A stretch of 64,000 nt of DNA from Acheta domesticus (taxonomy: Eukaryota > Arthropoda > Insecta > Orthoptera > Gryllidae): the NCBI GenBank assembly GCA_031308135.1, contig JAHLJT010004567.1, positions 135,856,991-135,920,990 on the forward strand. The letters are read 5' to 3'. The first letter of the stretch is position 1. Each line of letters starts with the position of its first letter. A program made the position numbers and the translations under genes. The notes under the pieces were generated by a model. That model was not told where the DNA came from. It worked only from the letters and a program-made list of their open reading frames with translations, and did not search any database. Shown here in pieces: positions 11,546-21,962 of the stretch.

Positions 11546-11634
11546 GGGGAGGTAGGGGCGGAGGCAGGGGCGGAGGTAGGGGCGGAGACAGGGGTGGAGG
11601 TAGGGGCAGTGGTAGGGGTGGAGGCAGGGGCGGC
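11546..11634 (+). repeat. 12-bp minisatellite
   Basis: About seven tandem copies of a GGGGCGGAGGTA-like unit with scattered substitutions. Confidence 0.85.
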
Positions 11635-11910
11635 GATGCGGGAGCTTGGCGGCAGTCGCTCCGGGTCCCAGTAATTAACCGGCCGCACTGCGCCCGGAGC
11701 GTGCGGCGGCGTGCAGGGGTGACGCCCGGCGGCCAGCGGTGGGCAGGGTGCGGGCGCGGGTGGAGGCAGGTTGAGCTGCTTACGAAGGCTTCGCCGACCG
11801 CCGCAACGCTCGGGTAGTCGGCCTCGTGGGTCGGGCGCCCCGCGGGGCAGAGGCAACGGTGAGCCTTTAATTTTCTTCAACTGATACAAACGGGGCGCGG
11901 TCAACAGGAG

Positions 11911-12559
11911 ATTCAGTGAAGGACTGTTTACCGATGAGTCCCAGATTTTAACCTTTGAACCTATTCTAATTCTTAAATCTTATTCAGAAAATAATTATAA
12001 TGTCTTTCCTTTCATAGACAAAAACTTTTTGCATATTATATTCAGTCTAAAACATTTATATTAAATAATCAAAAAGGTATGTATCTGCTTTTTGAACTGA
12101 AGGACCCATATCGAGAAATTGAATCTATAAATATGTTATTTTAATGCTGTCGTTGCTGTACAAATTCAGAATATCAATATTGGCCCTTAGTAGTCGACCC
12201 TAGAATTAATGCCAAAGACACATTAATCACATGACATATTTAGATATTATATCTTTTAAAAAATGATTTCCTAGAAATGTAGGTAAATAAACAGCTCTTT
12301 TTCAATCCACAGTATACAATAACGTTGATACTTCTTTAATCATTTCACTTTTTCAATGTGTCTAACTGAGGAAGGGAGCCATATCAAGGTAGTCTGAGCA
12401 GTTTCAATAGTAATTGTACATTCTTAAAATACTTTTGTAAGGCTGTCACATAGATTTAATTTAAAAGTTTAAAAAGCTCCAACAAATAGATTTCGGACAG
12501 TCAAATTTATAATAACAGTTTAGATTAAAAACTTATGTTTGTGGCTACGTTTCGAAACG
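11911..12559. other. AT-rich non-coding stretch
   Basis: Nothing recognised. Confidence 0.5.
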
Positions 12560-12705
12560 TAGTGGCTACGTTTCGTTCGCGAAAGATCGCGCTCGGTTGC
12601 TGCCCCGTTTGTTAGGGTAGTGCTCCGGCATTCATTTGATGTTAATCGGAGAAACCACGGAAAACTACCGATAAATGCAGACGGCCACTAGAATTCTCCT
12701 CCAAT
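12560..12705 (-). mobile_element. Family Y fragment
   Basis: On the - strand this matches the central body of family Y: CTAGTGGCCGTCTGC, TTTTCCGTGGTTTCTC, AATGCCGGAGCACTACCC, then AACAAACGGGGC. Head and 3' part are missing. Confidence 0.6.
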
Positions 12706-12778
12706 GCAATAATAGAAAACTCAAAACACTATCCGACACTTTATCATAGCCAGTACTGTAATTCCACTTCCATTCTTC

Positions 12779-12779
12779 G

Positions 12780-12875
<96 letters not shown>
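12779..12875. repeat. Palindromic microsatellite (CT)n(AT)n(AG)n
   Basis: A CT run, an AT run and an AG run in direct succession. The CT and AG arms are reverse complements and the AT core is self-complementary, so the whole 97 bases can fold on itself. Confidence 0.9.
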
Positions 12876-12878
12876 TTT

Positions 12879-13345
12879 CATACGGTACTCTTTCTACGAC
12901 TTTATAAGTTAAACGTTTACAATGAATAGTTTTGTGGCAGTTGATACAGCCAAGGCCACCCAGCGGACAGCTACTTAAATCTACCCTCGCATGCTGCCGC
13001 AGGTGGCTGTCCGCCTGCTAGCGAGTACTGCGCTAGTCAAATAGGATCAAAGTGACATTGTGATACTTTTTATTTTAAATAATATCGCACGAAAAATACT
13101 AATAATATAATAAATTAAAACTATTGAGCATAATATAATATCAAATAAAATTTTAATGTACACAATCTAACGAAACAATTGCTAAAACGATTTTCAATGA
13201 TTAATTGTCAATCTTTGTTTTATAAACTTCTCTGTGATTGGTCAAGAACCTGTATCATAATGACAACTGTATCGAAATGACTATCATTATGCAACTGGTT
13301 GCAGTCATCAAATGACAGCATTATACAACGAGAGGAGAAAAATTA
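12879..13345 (+). repeat. Dispersed repeat family V, copy 1
   Basis: Shares long collinear stretches with 28432-29130 in the same orientation: TATAAGTTAAACGT near the start, CAGCCAAGGCCAC, GCGCTAGTCAAATAGGAT, AAGAACCTGTATCAT, GCTATCATTATGCAAC-like text and GACAGCATTATACAACG at the end. Moderate divergence indicates an old interspersed repeat. No coding capacity is visible. Confidence 0.75.
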
Positions 13346-13359
13346 CTATTGCGTGATTT

Positions 13360-13380
13360 CCTACCCTTCTGAAGGGTAGG
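13360..13380. repeat. Perfect 10-bp inverted repeat
   Basis: CCTACCCTTC and its exact reverse complement are separated by one T. It lies just after family V copy 1. Confidence 0.7.
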
Positions 13381-14282
13381 AATGAAGCGACGGGAGAGCA
13401 TCCCGAGTAGCAGGAGAGGCCTACACGAGCGTTTACAGGCCAAGAGCAATTTTGGCGGTATGCGGTGATTTTTTAACCGTCCATCCCCTCATAAAAACAA
13501 AAAACCTCCTACAAGATGTAAAATCCGATAAAATACGCAACATTAACTGTCTGTAAAAGAAACGTAAACTGGGTTTGATATTTTAATTCATTCATATTTA
13601 TTCATATTATATTTTATTTATTTCATATTTATTCAGAAATCTATTTCATTATTTTAAAATCGACTGCATTGTTTCTGGACGAATAAGTCTTTCGCATTTT
13701 TGGCGCGATTTGAAATGATACTGCTTAGCAGGTTACCGAGACGAGATGATACGATGAACGAATAAATTACTCTTGATGCATAAACAATTGCGGAGCAAGA
13801 AATAAATCCGAACATTGTATGGGTATTTGGCTCCCTCAGGTTTACGATCATTGTGGGTTGGTGAAAATAAATAATAGTTTGTGCTGTGTGGTTAAAAGAT
13901 CCCTTCCTTTCAAAGGCTCCCAAATAAGTTCTCGCTGCAATAAAGTGTGGGGGAGGGGCGGTGGGTGCTCCCGACGCAATAGAGCGCGGTGGCCGTGGCA
14001 GCCTTCGCGGCCTGTTACAGTAATTACAAGCTATCGATCGCGGACTCCAAATAAACATCACAATCAATCTCGGCGCGGTGCCCTTCCTACCCACGGAAGC
14101 GACTCCCTCCTGCTGTGGTAGTATGGCAACGGAAAAGGAGTCCACTAACAGCCTACACACACACACACACAGAAAGAGAGGGAGAGAGAAAGAGACAGAC
14201 GGAGACAGTGTGTGTGTGTGAGAGAGAGAGAGAGTGTGAGTGTGTGTGGAAGGAGAGAGGAGGGGACAAAGTTGAAGGAGAA
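13381..14282. other. Mixed non-coding stretch with CA/GA microsatellite
   Basis: AT-rich at first, then GC-richer around 13930-14130. Contains a compound microsatellite at 14155-14256 (CA, then GA/GT runs). A long - strand open frame crossing it is low complexity and unsupported. Confidence 0.45.
14155..14256. repeat. Compound (CA)n/(GA)n/(GT)n microsatellite
   Basis: Short CA run, then GAGAGA-rich sequence, then GT and GA runs. Confidence 0.85.
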
Positions 14283-14400
14283 ATGATCGCGTAAGATCAG
14301 TGGCCCGTTTGTTAGGGTATTGCTCTGGCAATCGCCTGGTATCGATCAGATAATCCACGGAAAACTACCGTCCAGAATATTCTCTAGAATTATCTTCCAG
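14283..14400 (-). mobile_element. Family Y fragment
   Basis: On the - strand: TTTTCCGTGGATTATCTG, CAGGCGATTGCCAGAGCA, CCTAACAAACGGGCC, matching the central family Y body. Truncated at both ends. Confidence 0.55.
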
Positions 14401-15339
14401 ACAGTGGTGGAATTCGACCTGAAGCGGGTAAATTCAACCTAACGGCTAAATTCAACCTTTCGTTACTAGTGCCGAAAATCTACCCCAACACAGTGTGCAC
14501 TTTTGGCCATATGGGGGACGTAAGTCCATTTCCAATGCACTCAGAACGGTGAGCTAAAGTACTTGTTTGATTTCAGTAGGTCCGCAGAACGCAAATGTAT
14601 TAGAGAGATATTGTTTTTCTTTTCATCGTTTGAGACGGCAATAGAGCAAGTTCAAACTTGCACGAGCTCGCGTTTTCACCAGATGGTTCTGTATCAGCCG
14701 CATTTCTATACACCTCATGTTGGAGACCAATGAGCATCATCTGGAACTGATTTTAAGTTAGTGATTAACCGATTGTTTTCAGATGCTTTGTCTTCTTAAT
14801 ACGGGAGTGTATAAAGAAAAAATACTTTTGATTGTTCGGGGCTTGGGGGTCTTTGAAAAAGGAAATAATTTTAGTTTTAGTTTCTTGCCATTCAATCTAA
14901 CTAATCTTTTAATGTTAAATTTACCATGACTGACGTTTACGACTCTATCCATATTAAACCTTGTTCTTTTGTCTATTTAAATAAGCGAAGCAGAAAAGGA
15001 CGAGAATGGAGAGGAAGATTCGCGCGTGGACTGTGTTCCACACCGGCTGAGTTTAGGCAAGGGCTGGGTTCAGAGGCAGCTTTGCCGCTCTCTCTGCAAC
15101 TCTGACCGAAAGCTTGTAGGGCAGTGGTCTTCTACTGGCGGCAGTGGCACGCGTCGTAGCACCGTAGCATACCATGAGCTTCTCTGCGCAACTAGCGTCG
15201 CGAAAGGAAACTATTAGTAACCCCGCCGTTTAAACTATAGGAATGGCGTTGTCTCTGCTGGCAGGGTAATGAACTGCGTGGAGGGGCGATTTTGTCGTGT
15301 CACTCGTGCCACGAACTCCCGCTCGTGGCATCAACCTTG
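14401..15339. other. Non-coding stretch, nothing recognised
   Basis: No supported gene. An open frame at 15026-15217 (+) has no recognisable domain. Confidence 0.45.
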
Positions 15340-15775
15340 ACAACACTGTTCTAGGGTTTGATTCCTGACGGTGGTGGATATTTTTATGCTATCTGTAACT
15401 GTTTTTTATGTTGGGTCGAGCCGCTGTCTGGAAGACAATTGTAGCGGCTCTGATCGGTTGCTGTTCTGATCGATAGTTCTCCGATCAATACCTAGAGCAG
15501 TGCCCTAATAAACGGACCGCGATCTTTCCTTCATTTACCATATCCTAACATCTCCCCTTACATACTTACACTTACATGCTTCACACTACCACACATGGAG
15601 GGGTACAATGCCGCAGGTTAGTTTATCCCAGCTGGAGCGATTCCCCTTGGGATGATACCCGCAAGCCAAGGACGGCACCGGATCTCACCATCTAGCGGGT
15701 GAGGAACACAATCGCCTCCTGCAACGAAAGCATTCACTACACTTACGGGCTAAATGATCATAGCATACGATGAGT
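15340..15775 (+). mobile_element. Family Y SINE-like repeat
   Basis: Begins near a degenerate B box (GGGTTTGATTCC, 15355-15366). Then follow GTAGCGGCTCTGATCGG, AGTTCTCCGATCAA, CCTAATAAACGGACCGCG, CTCCCCTTACATACTTAC, and at the 3' side a CACCGGATCTCACCATC block near 15676. It runs in the same order as the copies near 36.2 and 40.8 kb, which defines the family orientation. Confidence 0.65.
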
Positions 15776-16079
15776 AGAGACCGGAAAGTATGTAGTATGG
15801 AACGTCAAGATATGTACGTAAATATGTAATGAAACTGGTGAAAATATGTAATAAATATGTAAAATCGTATACAATATCTAATATTAAAATATTTTAATTA
15901 TAAAACTCATTTACATAATACGAATTTACATTTATAAAAATTTCCTATACAAATTTTAAAAACAATGGAAATGTTTGAAAAATCATTGAAAAGGCACAGG
16001 TTGATGTACACTTTCACCATACAATTTTCCCATAAGTAGTAAAATCTTCACAAATTGTTATCCAGGAATGTAGTTTAGC

Positions 16080-16208
16080 AGACTAGACGCAATAGAAGCC
16101 ATCGCACTAACTGGCGAAAATTACGACCAGCAAACAATCATTGCAGCATGGAATATTCTGAGCCAAGTGTTACACGACGGCAATTTCCAAAGTTTCTTGG
16201 AAATTTAA
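16080..16208 (+). other. Short unassigned open frame (42 codons)
   Basis: Open from after a TAG at 16071 to the TAA at 16206-16208. The peptide contains LDAIEAIALTGENYDQQ and AAWNILSQVLHDGNF, which looks more protein-like than its surroundings. There is no start codon. It could be a transposase fragment, but I cannot assign a family. Low confidence. Confidence 0.25.
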
Positions 16209-16223
16209 AGGTCGCCAAACGCG

Positions 16224-16275
16224 GCGTCAGCGATACTTTTCACACCTAAAGGTGAGAATAATTTGTCGCTGACGC
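16224..16275. repeat. Stem-loop with 10-bp outer stem
   Basis: GCGTCAGCGA at 16224-16233 pairs exactly with TCGCTGACGC at 16266-16275. An inner CACC/GGTG pair closes a TAAA loop. Confidence 0.65.
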
Positions 16276-16620
16276 GCATTTCCCGCCACTAAGATAACTG
16301 AAGCAGGCACGTCGGGCTGTGAGTATATCCGACCGCGTCTTCATGAAGCCTACCACGAGTAGAGTACGCAGTAACATGCAGTAATAATGTAGGAAAAAGT
16401 TTGTTTTTTTTTTCAAAATACTTTTTTTCATAAAAATATGTAAGAAAATTGATAAAATAAAAAATATGCTGAGAAAATAACGAAATATGTAAAATATGTA
16501 TTGTAGTACCAAATATGTAAAAAATATGTAAGAAAAACTTGAATGTTGTATTAGGAGGTCGACAATTCCCCAAGAATAAAATTTTGAGAACGGGAAGTAG
16601 AGGGACAAAAAGTACGTAAT

Positions 16621-17049
16621 TACAAAAAAAAATCCGATCTCTAGTGATGAGCTCGGATGCCCGCTAGCATGTGATGAGCCCGCTACTTAAAGGGCTTCCC
16701 TGACACTTACTGTAACGAATTAGGAGATTTTTCAGTTGTCTGCAAGTTTTAAAATGTGTTATCAACCTAGGGTATGTAGCCTAAATAGGCAGTTCGGATT
16801 CAGAATCAGATCTAATAGATCGCATTAAAGTTTTTATTGAACATCATGGACTTGTTAAAGTGAATGCATGAGTTTCTGCATTGGAATTAGATTTAATTCG
16901 TCTTATGATTTTTGTTTTTAACTTCATAGTATTGCAAATGCTCAAGTAATATTTTCAGAATTGGTCTCAGAACGAAGTAGACAAATGATTCTCGGATGTT
17001 CTTTATTATTTCGTAGAAGTGAACCATAATATTTTTGAGACTTGCATAA
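16621..17049. other. AT-rich non-coding stretch
   Basis: Nothing recognised. The 5' edge of the following LINE may lie slightly inside this stretch. Confidence 0.4.
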
Positions 17050-17181
17050 TTGAACGATTTACATACCTCTCCCTCTTCTTATAATATTCAACAAATTATT
17101 ACAACAATAATATCACAAATCCTTTCAATTCTTCTTCCTCAACTTCAAAATATTATTGAATCGCTCTCTCATAATAAATAA
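17050..17181 (+). pseudogene. LINE ORF1 C-terminal remnant
   Basis: A 43-codon frame ending in TAA at 17179-17181 directly before the endonuclease frame, which opens at 17178. The leucine/isoleucine-rich end (ISQILSILLPQLQNIIESL) is like the tails of jockey-type gag-like proteins. No zinc knuckles remain. The identification rests mainly on position. Confidence 0.5.
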
Positions 17182-17231
17182 TTGATAAAACTACCAATCA
17201 ACTAACACTTCTCAACTGGAATGCTAATGGT

Positions 17232-18545
17232 TTGAAAAGACAACAACATACTTTCGAACATTTTCTATACACTCATAATGTACACATTGCCTTTATAACT
17301 GAGACACATTTACTCCCAACCGACAAATTATATATCTCCAACTATAAAATTTATCGTTTTGACAGAATTAATTCGGTGGCCTCCGGAGGAGTTGCTATAC
17401 TCATTAAACACTTTATTAAACACTATTCATTCCAATTTAACAATCATCCTTCTCTTGAAATCCTTTCTTTAATAATCAATATAAATAATCTTGATTACTA
17501 TTTTTCAGTTGCCTACAAACCCCCAAAATACACATTTCCTCTCGTAACATTTAAAAAAATCTTTAACAATATAAACAAAACCATTCTTCTTGGCGATATA
17601 AACTGTAAACATCAAATTTGGGGTTGTAATACTACCAACCCTAACGGAATTAAATTACATAATTTTCTCGTTTCTAATAATGTACAAATACACTCCCCCT
17701 CTGAACCTACTTACTATTCATATAATAATAATATTATTCCTGATATTCTTGATATTATTCTTACACAAAATTTTCCTTTCCCTATAATACAAAATGTACT
17801 TCCTGAATTAGATTCTGACCATTTTCCAGTTCTTATTACTTTATCTTTTTCCTTTAATATTTCTTCTTCTATCTTCACACCTCTTTTTCAAAAAATTAGG
17901 TGGCCTGACTTTCAACACGATATTGAAAATAATATTAAGTTTCCTCATAATATACAATCTACAAATGATATTGACAATTATCTATCTTATTTTACCACTA
18001 CAATACATAACACACTTTACTCTCATTCAAGCTTTATACCTAAATTTCCCCCTAGCCCCTATAAACCACTACCTTTTCGTATTCTTAATTTAATCAAAAC
18101 TAAACACACTTTACGTCGTTATTGGCAAATAACTCGACGTCCCGATATTAAATCTAAACTTAACAAAATTTCGCGAATAATAAAGTCTAGAATACATTTA
18201 TTTAAATTTCATCAATATCAAAACTTTCTTCAACAAATACACCCTCAATCTAAACAATTATGGTCGACAATTAAACGACTTTATAATGACAAAACTCTCA
18301 TTCCTGTCCTACAAGACTCTTCCTCCACTGCCCTAAACGATCCTGAGAAACTTAAATTACTGGGCTCTCACTTCCAATCTTCTTTTATTGCTAATCCAAT
18401 ACACAATACTCAACTTCACAATCATATAACCCACTTCCTTTCCCTTCCTAATTATAACGTTCCACAACTTATTCCTTTTATATCCCCTATTGAAGTTCAT
18501 AATATTATAAAAAAAACTCAAAATTCGCAAATCAACTGGATTTGA
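17232..18545 (+). CDS. LINE ORF2, endonuclease part
   Basis: This frame is open from 17178, without ATG, so the conserved start NWNANGL (about 17208) lies upstream of the first possible TTG start at 17232. It encodes an apurinic/apyrimidinic-type endonuclease that nicks the target DNA for retrotransposition. Visible motifs are ITETHL (about residue 21), LLGDINCKHQIWGC (about 120) and SDHFPVLI (about 196), including the catalytic E, D/N and SDH residues. A linker of about 230 residues follows. The frame then runs into TGA at 18543-18545. A one-base change near 18528 shifts the reading frame, and the RT continues in another frame. Pseudogenised. Confidence 0.85.
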   Translation: MKRQQHTFEHFLYTHNVHIAFITETHLLPTDKLYISNYKIYRFDRINSVASGGVAILIKHFIKHYSFQFNNHPSLEILSLIININNLDYYFSVAYKPPKYTFPLVTFKKIFNNINKTILLGDINCKHQIWGCNTTNPNGIKLHNFLVSNNVQIHSPSEPTYYSYNNNIIPDILDIILTQNFPFPIIQNVLPELDSDHFPVLITLSFSFNISSSIFTPLFQKIRWPDFQHDIENNIKFPHNIQSTNDIDNYLSYFTTTIHNTLYSHSSFIPKFPPSPYKPLPFRILNLIKTKHTLRRYWQITRRPDIKSKLNKISRIIKSRIHLFKFHQYQNFLQQIHPQSKQLWSTIKRLYNDKTLIPVLQDSSSTALNDPEKLKLLGSHFQSSFIANPIHNTQLHNHITHFLSLPNYNVPQLIPFISPIEVHNIIKKTQNSQINWI

Positions 18546-19719
18546 TCTAATTACCAACAAATCACTCAAATTTTTAGGTAATAAATCCATTGCTGCATTT
18601 ACTAATATTTTGAATTCGTCTCTACGTTTTCAATATTTTCCTAATATTTGGAAATTAGCTATAATTATCCCTATTTGTAAGCCAAAGAAAGACCCAAGAT
18701 TTCCTTCTAATTATCGACCCATTAGTTTACTTTCTTCTTTATCAAAAATTTACGAAACTATATTACTTCACAGACTTTATACATTCACTTCTCAAAATAA
18801 CATTATTCAACCTTCACAATTTGGATTTATGCACAAACATTCTACTCTTCATCAACTATTACGTATTACTGAACACATAGAAAATTCTTTTCATTTAAAA
18901 CAACACTCCCTTGCAATCTTTTTAGATATAGAAAAGGCATTCGACAAAGTTTGGCACGATGGTTTAATATATAAACTTCATCTTGTAGGTATTCCTATTT
19001 ATCTTATAACTATTATTCAAAATTTCCTATCTAACAGAACTTTCATAGTTAAATATAATAATTCTTTCTCTCAAAAATTTAACATCTCTGCCGGGGTCCC
19101 TCAAGGTTCTTGTCTTTCTCCTCTGCTATTCAATATCTATCTATCCGACATTCCAAAATTCGCTTCTTCTAAATTAGCCCTTTTTGCAGATGATACAGCA
19201 CTTATTAACTCACACACTAATATTCTTCTTGCCAAAAATAAACTTCAAATAGATCTTAATCGTTATTCGGTGTGGGCCCACAATTGGAGAATCAAAATCA
19301 ATATGGATAAATGCCAAGCCAAAATATTTACGTTATGTAAGCCAATAACCCCTCCTCCCCTTCTAATTCATAACACTCCTATTCCTTGGCTTTCTTCCTC
19401 TTCATCTATTAAATATTTAGGTCTCTATCTAGACACAAAACTGAAATGGAAAATTCACATAAAAAATGTTATACAAAAAACTACCATTAAAATACAAAAA
19501 CTTAATTCTCTCATAAATAATAACTCAACTCTCCGTATTAAAACTGCTAAATTAATATACACTTCAATTATTAGACCTACTTTAACTTATGCTTGTCCAA
19601 TATGGTCAAATGCAGCAAAATCAAATATACAAAACTTCAAATCATTCAAAACAAATTCTTTCGAAAAATTCTACATGCACCTTGGTTTATTCCCAATACA
19701 CAAATTCACAATGAACTAA
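18529..19719 (+). CDS. LINE ORF2, reverse transcriptase part
   Basis: Continues the preceding ORF after a frameshift. It begins with KSTGFDLI, the usual lead into the RT domain, so the domain starts before the first possible TTG start at 18610. RT motifs in order: NYRPISLLSSLSKIYE, FLDIEKAFDKVWHDGL, GVPQGSCLSPLLFNIYL and LFADDTALI with the catalytic FADD intact, then IKYLGLYLDTKLKWK. A second frameshift near 19610-19622 displaces the C-terminus, and this frame stops at 19717-19719. The role in the intact family is cDNA synthesis primed at the target site. Codon usage is extremely A/T-biased. Confidence 0.9.
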   Translation, partial: KSTGFDLITNKSLKFLGNKSIAAFTNILNSSLRFQYFPNIWKLAIIIPICKPKKDPRFPSNYRPISLLSSLSKIYETILLHRLYTFTSQNNIIQPSQFGFMHKHSTLHQLLRITEHIENSFHLKQHSLAIFLDIEKAFDKVWHDGLIYKLHLVGIPIYLITIIQNFLSNRTFIVKYNNSFSQKFNISAGVPQGSCLSPLLFNIYLSDIPKFASSKLALFADDTALINSHTNILLAKNKLQIDLNRYSVWAHNWRIKINMDKCQAKIFTLCKPITPPPLLIHNTPIPWLSSSSSIKYLGLYLDTKLKWKIHIKNVIQKTTIKIQKLNSLINNNSTLRIKTAKLIYTSIIRPTLTYACPIWSNAAKSNIQNFKSFKTNSFEKFYMHLGLFPIHKFTMN

Positions 19720-19763
19720 ATCTCCCTACAATCCATGATTTAATTACTGATTATGACTTGTAG
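19623..19763 (+). pseudogene. LINE ORF2 C-terminal remnant in another frame
   Basis: After the second frameshift the characteristic tail (LQIIQNKFFRKILHAPWF, then LNLPTIHDLI) continues in a different frame to TAG at 19761-19763. This pattern is typical of jockey-group C-termini. Confidence 0.8.
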
Positions 19764-20072
19764 TCTCAAATTTTTTAATACTCTTCCTTCATTACATCAT
19801 GCACAATTTTTTAATCTTGGTAAAACTTATCCCTTTCCTCGTAGAATTAATTCCAAATTTCCTAAAGATAAATTTCATCCTCCGTAATTTTCTTTATTTT
19901 CTCTTCTTTTCCATGTTCCTTAGTCTTATATAATTGTCTAATTATTAAAAATTTACCTTCATAAATCCTCTTACAGAGGTTACTGTTAGTGTCCAAAACG
20001 ACTGTCCATTATTGTAAATTTCAATGCCCTGAAAGACAAATTGTCGAACAGGAAGTAATAAATTAAAAAAAA

Positions 20073-21299
20073 TGTCTAAGTGTTTTCAAATTAAATTGTT
20101 TATAATAAGAATTCAATTTTAACTCTACATCCAGTTTTGAGTACATTTTTACGTTTTCTTTTTTCAAACAAATCAAGTTTCTAAAGTAAATTAAATGAAA
20201 CGTATATAGTTTATATACTATTATTAGTCCATTTGAAAATTATATACTCCAATTTCGTTGGTCGGAAATATTAGCTCTTTATTCTTGGTATGAGATTAGT
20301 AAGGCTGTAAATGGAAACCAAGTGAACTTTCAAAGAAATTTCTTCCCGACCGGACTTGCACAGTTTCCTCTTATCTATCCCTGAGAAAGTTGGAGTTGAC
20401 AGCTGTGGAAGTTTTAGATTAAGATTTATCCACAATACGTTATTCGGATTCTTAAGATATTATGCATTTATCTACCTTATCGATGTGAACTTAATGGCTT
20501 ACACAAATTTCGTATAGAGGAAAAGGGTGGTGTACAAAATTAGGAAAAGATTATTCATTGATAATACACTGAAATGAACTAGTAACTACTTTTGACTTGA
20601 TGTCCATTCGATGTGATTGTGGATTTAAGTAAGCCTTGTTTATAAAATCTGATCCAGATTCTTTGAATTTTGAAAACACTCACTCAGATTGGCGGTTGTA
20701 GATGGTTTGGCATCTTGGCGATAAAAAAATCTCTGAAAAGTTTGCAAGAAGAAAGTGTTTTCACTCCAACAGATTCGCTACGTAGTTTCCGAAATAATAA
20801 CTTAACAGAGGATTCGTATAAATGCGTAATGAATGGGCACTCGAATACCTTCGAATTATTCAAAATTCAATTTAATCAATAAATATATTTTATAAACAAA
20901 TCATATTTGAATTCACATACAATTTAAAAATTTTAAATTAATTAGTAAACATTAAATATCTTTCACAACATCCTTGTTTTATTATTTTACAAAATAAAAA
21001 AGAAGAAAAATATATCTGAGTGTTTATTTTGAATTCAAACAATTAGAAATATGCAACACCTTATTCCACGATGCATGTTTCCTTTTTTATTTAAAGTTAT
21101 TGTTATTATTATTATTATTATTATTAATTAGAACGAGGAACTTCATGCAATTGCATATGTTAAATCAGTAAAATCTAGAGTAAGTAAAAATTGTGCATTT
21201 TAAGTAAAGATTACCATATGAACCCACAGCAGTCCCATGTTTAAACTTCCACTCTCTGTTTGGAAACATATACGGATTATTTTAGTATTTTTTCAATTT
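20073..21299. other. AT-rich non-coding stretch
   Basis: No supported gene. A (TTA)n run lies at 21097-21125. An open frame at 20670-20882 (+) has no recognisable domain. Confidence 0.5.
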
Positions 21300-21687
21300 T
21301 TTTGAAGATGAGCATTTTGAAAAGAACTCAAAATTAAAATTTTAAATTCAAATTTTAAAAACTTTTTTGAAATTTGAAAAAACCCTATTGTTGTATATCA
21401 TATAAAAGACCATAATGAGAGCTGCAAAATGACACCTGTTCCAGCTCTCTATCTTAATTTGGAGAGGTTCTACATCTATTAAAATTTTTCGGGAACCCAA
21501 TTTTGTAAAATTTTACATGACTGTATTTCACAAACGAGTGGAAAAATTTTACTTAAAATTTGTAGTTTTCTTATTCATCATTCATACTACCTATGTGTCA
21601 AGTTTCATCTGACTCTAAAACAGTGAGGTAAAATTTTAATTAATACTGTGTTGATTTAATATGGAATGACCCATAACATGATTTATA

Positions 21688-21812
21688 GCACCTCTACTCA
21701 TAAATATAATAACTTGAAAAAATCGCCGCTAATGTAAATATTAACGACGTGAGAGACATTGACTAAATAAAATTACATTTTTGTAATTTTTGAAAAAGAA
21801 ACAAAATAATAG
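21688..21812 (+). repeat. Dispersed repeat family X, fragment
   Basis: CTCATAAATATAATAACTTG, AATGTAAATATTAACGACGT, GAGAGACA and ATTACATTTTTGTAATTTTT recur in this order. The same order appears at 48640-48710 and, on the opposite strand, at 50690-50800, so this is a fragment of the same family. Confidence 0.75.
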
Positions 21813-21837
21813 AGAAATACGGCGAATAGGGCAATAG

Positions 21838-21962
21838 GGGGAAAGAGGGAAAGGGAAATATAAGAAGATGTAAAAGAAAGAGGGAGAGAGAGGGAGAGAG
21901 GGGGAGAGAGAAGGAGAGAGAGGGGGAGAAAGAGAGAAATGGGAGAATAGAGAAAAAGTAAG
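21838..21962. repeat. GA-rich low-complexity run
   Basis: GGGAGAGAGAGGGAGAGAGG-type purine run on the + strand. It creates Ser/Pro/Leu-rich open frames on the - strand that are not genes. Confidence 0.9.

Larger units (their letters stand above)
10746..11910. other. GC-rich block containing two minisatellites
   Basis: GC-rich island bordered sharply by AT-rich DNA. It holds the 6-bp array (10950-11186) and 12-bp array (11546-11634) listed separately, plus G-rich spacer. The long open frames (Asp/Gly, Thr/Gly, Pro/Ser repeats) follow from the tandem units and are not supported as genes. Confidence 0.6.
15776..16620. other. ATATGTAA-rich AT stretch
   Basis: Many irregular copies of AAATATGTAA cluster at 15820-15880 and 16430-16540, on either side of a less AT-rich middle. 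This layout (motif-rich flanks, unique centre) resembles subterminal repeats of a DNA transposon, but no ends or target duplication were found. The middle holds the 42-codon frame at 16080-16208 and a stem-loop. Confidence 0.4.
17050..20072 (+). mobile_element. Jockey-like non-LTR retrotransposon (LINE), 5'-truncated
   Basis: Order: the tail of ORF1 (17050-17181), an apurinic-type endonuclease and reverse transcriptase (17178-19763, broken by two frameshifts), a 3' UTR of about 300 bases, and an A-rich end (AAATTAAAAAAAA, 20060-20072). The endonuclease-then-RT order, lack of RNase H, and motif forms fit the jockey group. ORF1 is nearly all missing, as expected from 5' truncation during target-primed reverse transcription. 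The coding strand is strikingly AT-rich. No target-site duplication was identified. Confidence 0.9.

Noticed and set aside
13654..14358. 234-codon - strand frame
   Set aside because: Crosses a CA/GA microsatellite and a SINE fragment; no domain.
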